Positions 10,391 through 20,312 of a stretch of DNA of 64,000 nt are shown in pieces. The stretch spans positions 3,162,501 to 3,226,500 of the forward strand of contig WPIO01000012.1 of assembly GCA_009760855.2 (NCBI GenBank), read 5' to 3'. Numbering within the stretch: the first letter of the stretch is position 1; the number at the start of each line of letters is the position of its first letter. This DNA comes from Cristatella mucedo (Eukaryota; Bryozoa; Phylactolaemata; Cristatellidae). Position numbers and translations under genes: made by a program. The notes under the pieces are model-generated. The model was given only the letters and a program-made list of their open reading frames with translations, was not told the DNA's origin and did not search any database.

Positions 10391-10589
10391 GCCGACGAAC
10401 CCACGCGTGTCTATGGCGACCGCTCTCTCGAGAGCAACAGGCCGATCCGATCTGCTCGTTTGGCACGAAAGAACGCCACGCAAAGCTGTCGCGGCCACGC
10501 ACGCTTCGTCCGCTCTCACGTACCGGCGCGACCCCGAAGGTCCGTTGGCCTTGAAGCGCCACCTAGCGGGCCACAAGCGGCGTTCTATT

Positions 10590-10597
10590 TATAAAAG
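10590..10597 (+). promoter_or_regulatory. TATA box candidate (TATAAAAG)
   Basis: An exact TATAAAAG inside an otherwise G+C-rich island, where such an A/T string is unexpected. A start site would be near 10620. Downstream, the only plus-strand frame is short (ATG at 10766, MADGSVDAHRV) and unrecognised. Confidence 0.45.
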
Positions 10598-10906
10598 CTA
10601 GGCTAGCTGGCGTTTGGCGCTCGATCGCTGCGGGCTCTCTGCGGCCGGGACGTTCGGGCCGCCCGTTTCGGGCGTCTTCGCAGCCGCTAGTGGCCACACT
10701 GGGCGGCCGTGGCGAGTCCAGCCGGCGGCCGAGGGTGGTGGGGTGTGAGGCCGCAGGGGAGGGAGATGGCAGATGGGTCGGTGGATGCGCACCGCGTGAC
10801 CCGCCCGCGCGGCGGCGGAGTAGGCGGCCGCTCGGCGGAATTCGATAAGCGCTCAGCCGAGGCGTACGGTCCCATTCACGCGTCCCGCGTCTAAAGTTTT
10901 ACTCAC

Positions 10907-11018
10907 GTTCCGAGCTCTGAACTATCATCTTACCCGCCGCGCCGCTGCAGGAATTGCCGAGCGCGGGTCCGAGTAAATAGCTTCCATTATTGCTCGATAT
11001 CGCCCTTTGTTTGCTCAT
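10907..11018 (-). CDS. Candidate first coding exon (unrecognised protein)
   Basis: A minus-strand ATG at 11018 opens MSKQRAISSNNGSYLLGPAL and continues for 37 codons plus one base. It then meets a consensus donor, 'gaac|gtgagt', at 10907/10906; an alternative donor 'cgg|gtaag' lies at 10934/10933. Codon choice here is mixed (aat, aaa, tta, ata), unlike the G+C-driven frames around it, which is why I single it out. The open frame extends upstream to 11432 through a poly-Pro stretch made by the GGTGGC repeat, which I treat as non-coding. No acceptor or second exon was found and the protein is not recognised. Confidence 0.28.
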
Positions 11019-11199
11019 TGTCTCCGCGGCTCGGCCCAGCCAGAAGCCGACGCTGGCCCGCCGCCGGCGCTGTCGCTGCTGCTCGTAAAAGCCGCGTCGT
11101 CTTCGGCTTTGACCGCTGCATTTTCGCTGTCTACGACTCGAGGACTCTGCCGAGCTCGGTTCCACGCTCTCGCCGGGACCGCGTGGGTGGGAGGGGCGC

Positions 11200-11245
11200 G
11201 GTGGCGGTGGCGGTGGCGGTGGCGGTGGCGGTGGCGGTGGCGGTG
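11200..11245. repeat. (GGTGGC)n short tandem repeat
   Basis: About 7.5 GGTGGC units. G-runs of two at regular spacing make it a weak two-tier G-quadruplex candidate. It produces open Val-Ala/Trp-Arg frames (plus) and a poly-Pro or Arg-His frame (minus). Confidence 0.95.
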
Positions 11246-11828
11246 CCGACTGAGCGACGGCCGCCCGCCGTGCGAGAGCCTTTTGTGGTCGTCGCGTCGT
11301 TTCGCTGGTGCTGCACTCGCTGTCGAGGTGGCGGGGCGCTGCTGCGCTACGGACGACGCTGGCACCGCCATAGGCGGAGCTTGGGTAGCGCGTCGCTCTC
11401 GGGTTTCGCCGGTGACATCTGTCAGGGGTCAAGGTGAAGCGCTCGCATCTTCGCCGTGGCCCTCGATAGATCCGATATAATAGATCAGGATAAGCGGAGC
11501 TCGTCGGCCGCCTAGAAAGTCGGTCGCCTCGAATTTGCTAGCGCAGCCGATTTAATTGGCGGTTCGTTTGGGACGTTGCAGCCGATTTAATGTTCGGTTC
11601 GTCCGGGACGACGCGCCGCCCAACAGAAAACGAATGGGCTAGCGTTTCGCCCACACCATCTTCTCGCGCCAACACTTGAAGCTAAGAGTCCACTCGTGCC
11701 TCGCGCGGCGCGTATTCGATCCTCGCCGATCGTCCCGAGTTGGCTCCGAACTGAATGTCGGCGGCCCGCTCCGTCGTCAGTCAGTCAGTCCGCGTCTGCT
11801 TTCGTTTTGCCGGGCAGCGACCGCGACC

Positions 11829-11888
11829 AGGACTTCGCTCCCTCTACCATTTGCCGCGCGCGGCAAATGGTAGAGGGAGCGAAGTCCT
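11829..11888. repeat. Perfect 60-bp palindrome without spacer
   Basis: The 30 bases 11829-11858 are the exact reverse complement of 11859-11888, with no central spacer and no mismatch. Symmetry ends sharply on both sides (11828 c against 11889 c). The arms carry 'cttcgctccctctaccat' and the centre is CCGCGCGCGG. It lies in the CpG-rich domain and is not part of a repeat I can identify. It could be a real cruciform-forming palindrome or a fold-back artefact of sequencing or assembly. Confidence 0.97.
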
Positions 11889-12003
11889 CTCGTCAGTGAG
11901 CGATTGCGCCGAGCCCGCGCGTCGGCCGACGTCGACGCGCAGGCTCGCCTCCAAGTGAGGCCTGGCCGACGCCCTCGGACCGCTGCCGGCGCCTCAGAGT
12001 ACG

Positions 12004-12072
12004 AAAAGCCGCCGCCGCCGCCGCCGACGCCGAGCCGCGCGAAAGCGTCGAAGAAGAAGAAGAAGAAGAAGA
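12004..12072. repeat. (GCC)n and (GAA)n triplet tracts
   Basis: Short GCC run (about 12008-12030) followed by GAAGAAGAA... (about 12048-12072). It gives poly-Pro/poly-Lys on the plus strand and poly-Ser or poly-Leu on the minus strand. Repeat artefact unless shown otherwise. Confidence 0.85.
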
Positions 12073-12412
12073 CGACACCTGCCCACTGATGTCTGGCCGT
12101 CCGCGCCCACGCTCGAGTGCCTCATCGCGAAAGCCCGCTTTAACTGGTACCGGATGAAACGCTTAGTCAGCTGATAGGCAGCCGTACGTCGCTGCCGTCT
12201 TACGACATCTGTTCCGACGACATCGCCAGCGGCGGCACTTCTGGCGCGAATCTTCCGCCGCACTCGACCGCTCCCTGCCGACCGTACGGAATTCGAGGCT
12301 CGCGGCGGCGCGAGTTTTACGAGCCACCCGACGACAGCCAGCGGCGAAGAGAGCGGAAGTGAGAAGCGAGAGTTCGCCGGCGGCGTTCTGCCTTCGTCAG
12401 TGCCTCTCTCTC

Positions 12413-12594
12413 TAAATAAATAAATACTAGCTGATTTAACAGCTGCCTCTCTTGTATAGCGACAGAAGAGCCTTTACGGCTGTCACCACCGCTTGCAGTA
12501 GCAATAAAGGATCGACCACCGCAGGATTCGAACCCACGACCTCGGGCCGTGGTCGTCAAAAGCAACTGCCTTACCTAGTGAGCCATTGCGGCTC

Positions 12595-12597
<3 letters not shown>
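12413..12597 (-). mobile_element. tRNA-derived SINE-A (inverted)
   Basis: Minus-strand copy with the whole plan: 5' 'ggtgagccgcaatggctcac', box A 'tggctcactaggtaagg', hairpin region (here disrupted), box B 'gggttcgaatcc', body 'gcgacagaagagcc' on the plus strand, and 3' end 'aaatcagctagtatttattt'. Its 5' end abuts the (CT)n tract, so the start is fixed at 12597. Confidence 0.88.
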
Positions 12598-12678
<81 letters not shown>

Positions 12679-12732
12679 TCTCTCTCACTCTCTCTCTCAC
12701 TCTCTCTCTCTGTCTCTCTCTCTCTCTCTCTG
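12598..12732. repeat. (CT)n microsatellite
   Basis: About 65 CT units with a few CA/TG interruptions (near 12672, 12686, 12698, 12712), directly adjoining the SINE-A 5' end. Confidence 0.97.
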
Positions 12733-13241
12733 ACTCGTCGTCTGCTCCCCGGGATCCTCGACGCGGCTCGCCGACGCTGCAAGTCTCGCCTATCGTTTCG
12801 CTACAGCGAGGCAGCTTCGATTTCCTTCAGGCAGTGCCAGCTCGCGGCCCGTTTTGCCGACTCGGTGGGGGAAGGGGGCGCGAAGAGGACTTTCCACTTT
12901 CGTCAACCACCCGAAACAGGACAGTCTCTCATTGGTGCTATCGTCTCGCGTGCTCCAGACGACTCGCACAGCGAAAACTAGGGCAAATCCGTCGCGAGCG
13001 TTTCCGCTTTGGGGGCGTCTCGCTGAGGGGCGGCGTGACATTCGGCCAGGCGTTCCTGGCGTCGAACCCGCTGCAGGCAGATGATACAGTAGGCGCCAGC
13101 GTTCCCTTGGCGAGGCCTTGGCTGCTCGAAAAACTGACGAAGCGAGATCGGTGAGTGAGTAAGTGGCGCCACCTGGCGGCGGTATTTGCAGCCACCGTCT
13201 CTGACGTATGGGCTCGTAAACTTAAGCGCACACAGTTGGGC
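12733..13241 (+). other. CpG-rich tail of the island with donor-like site at 13151
   Basis: 'gagatcg|gtgagt' at 13150/13151 matches a 5' splice site. The plus frame 12834-13152 (unrecognised, Arg-rich) runs into it. G+C drops beyond 13240. Confidence 0.25.
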
Positions 13242-13321
13242 AAATCGCCACCTCAGACTTATGTATCGAAAAAACATGGATCGAAATCCGGTTCGGGAAA
13301 CGAAAGCGGCGACCTAAGGTG

Positions 13322-13525
13322 CTGGGACATGACCTGCTGAGGCTAATGACATATTAATGATGTTAGTTATGTATGGCAGCAGCAGATCAATGCAAAGTAG
13401 GAGCAGGACAGTGGGAATAGGGTCCAGAGGACTTGTTGTCTTCTTTGATTGGGATACGAACTTCAGGACTAGATCACTGGTGACCTGCTTAAATGTAGAC
13501 ATTGAGGTGCAGCCAGGAATCGGCC
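13322..13525 (-). mobile_element. L2-alpha LINE internal fragment
   Basis: Colinear with 53407-53610 of the near-complete copy ('ggtgctgggacatgacctg', 'gctaatgacatattaatgat' on the plus strand). It encodes the segment just before the reverse transcriptase core (DPIPTVLLLLCIDLLLPYITN, NIINMSLASAGHVP). Both ends are truncated. Confidence 0.85.
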
Positions 13526-13900
13526 TTGCCCGTAGCCAAGATTAAGCTGAGGAGGCGGCGGCCAGACTTTGGCTTTGCTAGAAGCAGCCAATTTAAGAAA
13601 TGCTTGACGTGCTTAGGGCAGCAGGCTGCCCAACATCCCCCCTAGATCGGCACGACGGCTGCCGAGCGCCTGGGGACACAACTACATCCGGCGTTTTCAG
13701 GCCTAGCGAGGTATGCATCGGGAGCTAAAGAAACAAAGTATTTTCGTCATCTCGTTCGCAGGTGCACCGACCCTGCGGCATCGAGAAGCGCTCTGCGTTA
13801 GCCTCTCGATAATTAAGTGACGTACTCTTTCTACGTAGGCTAGGCTAGGTTTTTACTTTGAATTCTGGGAACTTTCACATAAAACAAATAATAAATAAGA

Positions 13901-14035
13901 ATAATTCATTTATTTAGCGCCCCAAAGAACTTAATCTCTATTCAGGCGCTTCACATATGCCTCGGGGCTCGAGCCCACGACCTCAGTCAGACCTTGGTCG
14001 GAGCGAGCACCTTAACCGCTAGACCAAACCAGCAC
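13901..14035 (-). mobile_element. tRNA-derived SINE-B
   Basis: On the minus strand: 'gctggtttggtctagcggtt' with box A 'tggtctagcggttaagg', then box B 'gggctcgagcccc'. The 3' tail is 'agcgcctgaatagagattaa', 'gttctttggggcgct', then A/T-rich. The tail is the L2-alpha hairpin. Same family as 21950, 43381 and 50049. Confidence 0.85.
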
Positions 14036-14494
14036 GACAATAGATTTTGTGTAGTATCTTTGCCCACAGGATTTCCTGATGACAGTAAATCAATCGCTAA
14101 TTTTGTTAAGATGCAATGTGAAGGTCAACTCTGCACTAACGCTGAACCGTATACGCAGGACTCTAAATTCTATAGAGCTGCCCTTTATCAGCTTCTATCT
14201 GAATGGAGGCTTTTCTTACACCGGCGGACCACAGAGAATGTGGACTGATTAATTAGTGTAAACTTTACGAAAGAGGCGGCAACCTTTGACTAGCACATCG
14301 CAATGATGGCGCCATCTGTGAACGTTTCTGTGGATGTGGTAGGGATGCTGCATTCTGCAGAAACGAGTGAAATGAAATTAATTTGAAGTTGTGGCCGCTG
14401 TCAGTCAAACCAAGTCATTGGAGTGTAACTGACCAAGGCTTTTTCATCGCCGCAGCCTTACTCATATACCGCCTCTGGGCGTCGTAACGTAATA

Positions 14495-14600
14495 TAATGT
14501 ATTTACGTCTGTAACTCACAAAGCCTCAAAGACAAAGTGGGTGCTACGCAGAAGAATTTTCTGTAGCTCACTCAATGGCTAAGCGCCTTTTGGTATGTAT
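14495..14600 (-). mobile_element. Degenerate L2-beta 3' end
   Basis: 'gtatttacgtctgtaactca' and 'gtgggtgctacgcagaagaa' match the L2-beta 3' UTR with many substitutions. It is directly followed by an L2-alpha copy. Confidence 0.6.
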
Positions 14601-16150
14601 AATAACAATAATTACATTACAATTGTATAGAGCCTTCAGAGAACTTAATTTCTTTCTAGGCACTTTAAATAAGCTATAAAGGAAGCATGATCAAATGGTT
14701 GGTGGTAACATTGACATGTCAACAAACATAACATGATTAGAGGTGACATGCGAAGTGTCAACATGTAAACATGATTAGTGGTAGCATGCATAGTGTCAGA
14801 ACGAATAAACAAAGGCAAAATCCCAAGAACCCACTAAATTTTATAATGTTCAAGTGTTCTTAAGCTTCTTTTAAATTTCGGCATGTCAAGGGATGTCGTG
14901 ACTTGAGTCGGAAGCGAGTTCCAGGCTTTGGGAGCATACGAACTTAAGGCATGGTCTCCACAGAATTTGAGACTCGTACGAGGTGTAGCTATTCGATCCA
15001 AGTCCGAAAGTGGCTAGTACGACGCCTAGCCTTGTGGGGGATGAGTTTTGATAGGTAGGCTGGAGCCAGGGAATAAAGGGACCTAAAAGTGAGTAACAGA
15101 ACCTTGAAGTCGATGCACTTCTTGATTAAAAGCGAGTGCAGGTCGGCGAGAAGGGGTGAGATGTGGTAAATGCGATTCTCACGACAGACCAGCCTAGTTG
15201 CAGAGTTTTGCACCTACTGTAAGCGCCTGATTGCACATGCCGGTAGATCAGCAAGCAGTGAGTTACATAAGTCAATACAGGATGTAACAAATACATGGAC
15301 CAAATTTTGATGCAATATCCCTGTCTAAGCAAGCCCGAATTTTAGTAATGCCATGTAGCTGAAAGTAGGCAGGTTTGACTGTCGAGCTGATGTGGTCGTC
15401 TATTGAAAAATCACTTTAGAACAGTTTCTCTAGATTTTGTGCAGATGCCACACGAGATATGCTGGCAGCGTTACTTTTTCCAATTTCGGAGTCACACTTG
15501 GTTTTACCATAACCAGTAAGTTTTTTTTATCATCATTCAATTTGAGAAAGTTTTCCACAATCCATGAGCGGATGTCAGTAGTACATGCAGCAAGGTAGCT
15601 AAGAGAATTTGACGTGCTGGAGAGCTGGGAGGGATCAAAACACAGGTACAACTGTGTGTCATCTGCTTAGAAGTGAAAGCCTAGATTGTGCTTTGCGATC
15701 ACATTGGGAAGAGGGGTAGTATAGATTGTGAAATATAGGCGGACTAAGCAAGCACAGAGCCCTGAGGTACCCTGTACTTTAGTGGTTCCCTAAGGTGATA
15801 TTTGTCCGTTCACATCAATACTCTCAAGTCTCCCACTGAGATAGGACCTGAACCATTGCAGTGCAGTGCCAGTGATGCCCAGGCGAGATGGGAGGCACTC
15901 AAGAAGAACTTGGTGATCAATAGTATATCAAACGCTGAGCTGGGATCAAGCAAAACAAGCAGAGAGACTGAACTCAAGTCAGCATCCCCGGTAAAGTCGT
16001 TACATACCCGAAACAATGCTAACTCTGTGGAGTGATTAGCTCTGAAACCAGACTGGAACGTACATGCTAGGTTTGAAGTTTTCATATAAGGGTCCAGCTG
16101 GTCTGCCACAACTCGTTGACCATTCACCTCGGCAATCTTTTCGTTGCAGA
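14601..16150 (-). mobile_element. L2-alpha LINE, 5'-truncated (~1.55 kb)
   Basis: Reading leftwards from 16150: RT pieces SGFRANHSTELALFRVCNDF and LLVLLDPSSAFDI, then YLCFDPSQLSSTSNSLSYLA, IVENFLKLNDDKKNLLVMVK and ISPLLADLHSLLIKK. The 3' UTR and tail ('cctagaaagaaattaagttc' on the coding strand) end near 14605. Several frameshifts; the YADD region is damaged. Confidence 0.88.
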
Positions 16151-16177
16151 CATCGATCCTAATACTATTGCTGGTGA

Positions 16178-16235
16178 CTTTGTCTTAGCGCCCTAAGAAC
16201 CTAGCCGACTCTATTCAGGTGCTTTGCAACACGCT
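16178..16235 (-). mobile_element. SINE-B/L2-alpha tail fragment
   Basis: 'tagcgccctaagaacctag' and 'ctattcaggtgctttgcaac' correspond to the shared tail; the 'ctattcaggcgctt' form is typical of SINE-B. The tRNA-like head is absent. Confidence 0.5.
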
Positions 16236-16504
16236 GCAAACGAAGGATTAGCCAAGAGGCAATGACAATCCCGAGACATCTCGCTTAGACAAGCGTGCAG
16301 GAAATACAGAGAAAGCCACACTGGGCCGCTGCTTAGTAGGATGCACTGAGTCGCTCGAAGGTCGAAGGTCAAAAGGTAGAAGGTCGAAAGTCTCTCGCAG
16401 GCACTCGAAGCACAAAGCAGGAAGAAAAGAGGCGAGCTCACTGGGGCTCGTATCAGAACATGTCGCTCGTGTCCTTAGCTAAGACCTACGATACAATTTC
16501 TGGA

Positions 16505-17130
16505 GCGCACAAAGCACAGTTAAATCGAATGAAGTGAAGGCTGCATGGAGCAGGTTGTTTTTCAGCTTCTTTTTGAATATCGTAGAATTAGTAAATAACA
16601 GTCTTTCCAGTCAGTCTTCCAGACCGACGTAGGCGTACCACGTGGGCAACCAGCTGTCGCATAGTTTATGACATCAGTCGGTAGTGAGTTCCAGACTTCG
16701 GTAGCTGCTGTAACCGAAGCCACGGTTCTCGAGGAGAGATTTGAAGTTGGTGAGGAGCCAATCGAACTATCAGAAGAGTTGGTCTAAGGCGACGGGTGGC
16801 CTCATTTGAAACTAATTCAGATAAGAAGGCCGGAGCAAGAGAATGAACGGTCCTAAATTTAAGTGACCGCATCTTGAAGGTACTTGATACGCGGCCAGTG
16901 CGAATTCGGTGGAACAGGGCAGTGATGCAATGTGGCAAATGCCTCGCATACGGCACATAAGCAGTAAGCTTCCGAGCTCCAACTGTAAGCGTCGTATTGC
17001 ACAGACTGGATGACCAACGAGTAGTAAGTTATAGAAGTGTAATAGGGATGCCATGAATGCACGGATCAGCTTGGCTGTGGTGTCCTTATCCAACTAAGGC
17101 CGATCCTTTGAAATTTTATTTAGTTGAAAG
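16505..17130 (-). mobile_element. L2-like LINE fragment
   Basis: Minus strand encodes the post-RT region with decay: TAKLIRAFMASLLHFYNLLL, RRLQLELGSLL and FRTVHSLAPAFLSELVSNEA. No (ATT)n tail at its left end, so it may be interrupted. Confidence 0.75.
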
Positions 17131-17218
17131 TAAGCAGCTTCAACTGAGGAGCTTATAGGCTCATTTAATGAAGTCGTTTTTAAGGAGGACTGCCAGATTC
17201 CGTGTAGAGACCACAGGA

Positions 17219-17219
17219 C

Positions 17220-17252
<33 letters not shown>

Positions 17253-17880
17253 TATTTGCATAGGGCCCTCAGGGGACTGAATCTCTTAGTATTTTATACA
17301 AATGCTGGTCGATACAATTTGGAAGGTTAGGCTTTCCACTCGTTTTGTCTTTATTCAATTTGAGAAAGTTTGTGACCATCCAAGTGAGAATGCCGGAAAT
17401 AAATGCTATATGAGAGCTGAGAAGGTGAGAGATGCCGGGAAGAATCAAGCAGCACAAGTACAGCAGCATAAAAGTATCTGCATAAAAATTAAAGCCTCAA
17501 TTGTGCTTGGGCATTACAACGGCAAGAGGTAGTGCATATATTGCGAAATAGGCCATACTGCAGAGGCTCGCTGGATGATAGTTAAATTGGAGTTGGAATC
17601 TACCCTTTGAATTCTCCCTCTGAGATAGGAGCTAAGCAATTGGAAAAGAGTGCCTGTGATGCCCTAGGCAATACGACAGGCTCTAAAAACGGATTTATGG
17701 ATCAATATTATAGTCAATCGCTGCTGTTAAATTCAGCAGAACTAGCGGAGAAAACTTAAGTCAAAATTCTTCACAGGGTCGTTATACACTAACAGCTATA
17801 CTGACTCTATGGAGCGGTTGCTCTAAAATCTGACTGAACTTACTAGATTTTAACTTTGGATTTAAGAACTGTTCAATACC
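17219..17880 (-). mobile_element. L2-alpha LINE fragment with (TAA)n tail
   Basis: Starts with about 11 TAA units and 'tagggccctcaggggactga' (tail), then jumps directly to the RT C-terminal segment (minus strand FLKLNKDKTSGKPNLPN) and continues into RT. The whole 3' UTR/C-terminal part is missing, so an internal deletion is likely. Confidence 0.75.
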
Positions 17881-17971
17881 ATACATACAAAAATTTGAAG
17901 GGATTTCAGTCGAAACAAGCCAAAATAACTTTTACGAATGCAGAACCATTTCAACCATTTCGATAATTCCG

Positions 17972-18005
<34 letters not shown>

Positions 18006-18661
18006 TTTGTTCTCTCTCTCAGGTTCGCCTTTCAGTCTTCCAGACCGACGTAGGCGTACGCTCCACGTGGGCACCCGGCTGTAGCATAGTTTACGAAAGA
18101 CCTCAGCGGAGACGAGCGGAAACTAAGAAGCGGCAGTCCAAAGCATGCACTTGTCCGCCCGCGCTCGTTCTCGTCGTTAACGCTGTTGATATTTTGGCGA
18201 AAGGTGAAGGCGAGCAGCCTCGAAGGGAGATCGTCCTGTGGCAGAAACGGAGAAAGGAAGCTAAGCTTAGGTAAAAACTGCAGCTTGTGCTCACCGACAC
18301 TGGTGGCTCGTGCTTTCTGCCGCCGTGAATGCTGCTTTGGGGCTATTCACGCTCAGAAAGTGCTAATCAATACCGCCTCGCTTTTCAATGTTACTATGCT
18401 GATAGCTTAGAGCATAAGATTAGCTCCAACCAGAGACTAGGGACTTGGCGAAAGGCTCGCGCATGATATACGCGAACATAACTTGCGTAAAATTTTCACT
18501 TCGGGAAGTTTTTGACATTTTTATAGCTATTATCCAGAAAGGTAGATTTTTCTCTACTGTTTAGAAAGATTTCCGGTGGCAAGTGAGAAACAAAAGGGCT
18601 AAGCCCAAGCTGATCTGTTTTATATTAAAATGAAAGTGATCTTCTGCCCCAGATAGTCACC

Positions 18662-18860
18662 AACCCAAACCCTAAACCTCAAACCCTAAACCATAAACCA
18701 TAAACCTAAAATCCCAAACCCCAAACCCTAAACCCCTAAATCCCAAATCCCAAACCCCAAAACCCCAAACCCCAAACACCAAACCCCAAACCCAAACCCC
18801 AAACCCCAAACCCTTAACCCCCAAACCCTAAACCCTGAACCCAAAACCCTAAACCCTCAA
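18662..18860. repeat. Degenerate AAACCCT/AAACCCC telomere-like array
   Basis: About 200 bp of mixed AAACCCT, AAACCCC, AAACCAT and CCCAAAT heptamer-like units, with no interruption by other sequence. The unit resembles TTTAGGG-type telomere DNA rather than the TTAGGG usual in animals. A 26-bp near-exact direct repeat ('gatcttctgccccag...') flanks the array at 18638-18663 and 18861-18886. Confidence 0.85.
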
Positions 18861-19109
18861 GATCTTCTGCCCCAGCTAGTCATCAAACGCGTGAGTGAGC
18901 CAAGCGCGAAAAACTGAAATACTCATTTCCTAGAGGCTATAATAATTAGCAGCTTGTTAGGAAATGGAGTTGGAATAAAGGCGTGTTAGGGTAGGAATGC
19001 AGAATATTTTTTATCAAAGTAATGACCAAAGCACATTGCTTAAAACTGCAATTCCTAGCTTAATACTCAGCGTGAGCTCACACGAGACAAGAAGAGTCAA
19101 ATCTTATAA

Positions 19110-19300
19110 TAATAACAATAATACACTTGATATATTTCCCTCAGAGTTCTCAATCTTTTTATACTCACTTTATACTTGCTGCAAAGGAAGCACGATCGAA
19201 TGGTTAGTGGTATCATGCTTAATAAACAGCAATAATAACATGGTTAGTGGTGATTTGGACAGGGTCAGCATGCAAGTCTTTTCCAGACTGTTCGAATAAG
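19110..19300 (-). mobile_element. L2-alpha LINE 3' end
   Basis: (TAA)-like start, decayed tail hairpin ('ttccctcagagttctcaatc'), then the 3' UTR blocks 'gcacgatcgaatggttagtg' and 'acatggttagtggtga'. Truncated near 19300. Confidence 0.75.
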
Positions 19301-19429
19301 TCCTCATAGCCTATGCTGGAATGATACAGTTGCCATTAAATCAAAGGCATGAGCAAAACTCTTAGCCTATTGAAGAAAATGTAAATGAAAATTTGTAATG
19401 ATTATAAAAAATCTCGCGATGCTCCAATT

Positions 19430-19510
19430 GTAATTACGTAACACCCACATGGTCTTTGTGGAGTTACAGACGGAGATAGATTACATTAAATAACATTACA
19501 TTTGTCGTAC
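19430..19510 (+). mobile_element. L2-beta 3' terminus
   Basis: 'gtaacacccacatggtcttt' then 'gagttacagacggagatag' and a TACATT-rich tail. Only the last about 80 bp remain. Confidence 0.7.
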
Positions 19511-19649
19511 ACTGAACGCGACCGTATTACTCATAGCCGCCATTTATGCTGCTCCATTAGCTGTAAAAGAGCGCGGCAGTTACAGCTACTCGTATTTGAA
19601 GGGTAATACAGTATGATTCATTTGCACAACACGCCCGTCGTGGCTTGGC

Positions 19650-19760
19650 TCATCCATACCTTTACCATTCAATTGCATTTCACTTTACAGCAAATGTAAA
19701 GCGCCTAGAGAGAGATTAAGTTCTCTGAGGGCGCTTTATCAAGTGAATTATTATTATTAT
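19650..19760 (+). mobile_element. L2-alpha 3' terminus
   Basis: Clean example of the tail: 'gcaaatgtaaagcgcctaga', 'gagagattaagttctctgag', 'ggcgctttatcaagtgaatt', then (ATT)n. The GCGCC...GGCGC and AGAGA...TCTCT strands would pair. It is immediately followed by an L2-beta copy. Confidence 0.85.
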
Positions 19761-20195
19761 TACCTAGCTGAACCAATACACCAGTTTCAGCCTCCTCGTG
19801 CCCCCAGGTCTTATATTTACAATAAACTAGCTGTTCCATTCCTCCGCTTAAAGACCGTTGGCGACAGAAGCTTTAGCTCTGCAGGTCCTAGGCTGTGGAA
19901 CTTGCTTCCACAATTCTTACGCAACGACAACTACTCTCCTACTGCCGACTATGGCACATCTTTTTCAGCGGTCCTGAACTGCTACTTCTATGCTACTCAC
20001 TACCTCAACTGCTCTACTGACTCTGCTATGCTTCCCAGTTTCTCTTTGTTGCGTGAGACGAAGTCTGTTAGCTACCGAATGCGTACCGAAAGCCACTTAG
20101 GCTGCGAGTGAGCTATACAAAAATCTCCTGCGTAACACCCACATAGTCTGTATGGCTTTTTGGAGTTACAGAAGGAGATACATTACATTTTATTA
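19760..20195 (+). mobile_element. L2-beta LINE 3' end with readable C-terminus
   Basis: Encodes YNKLAVPFLRLKTVGDRSFS and SAGPRLWNLLPQFLRNDNYS, the C-terminal signature of L2/CR1-group ORF2, continuing to DSAMLPSFSLLRETKSVSYR. The 3' UTR and the TACATT tail follow. 5'-truncated insertion. Confidence 0.88.
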
Positions 20196-20312
20196 GCATC
20201 CTACGAGAACTTAATCTTTGTCAAGACGCTTCACACATGCCGTAGACTCGAGCCCACTACAAAAGGTTGTTAAAGATGAGCACCTTAACCACTGGCGCCA
20301 AATCAGGGCGGC
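20196..20312 (-). mobile_element. SINE-B, decayed
   Basis: Tail 'cctacgagaacttaatcttt' and 'acgcttcacacatgc', then 'actcgagccca' (box B) and 'gcaccttaaccactgg' (box A), all in minus orientation. It adjoins the L2-beta end. Confidence 0.65.

Noticed and set aside
12483-12981. Leu/Ser-rich (plus) and Arg/Glu-rich (minus) frames
   Set aside because: Translation of the (CT)n tract plus the adjoining SINE-A.
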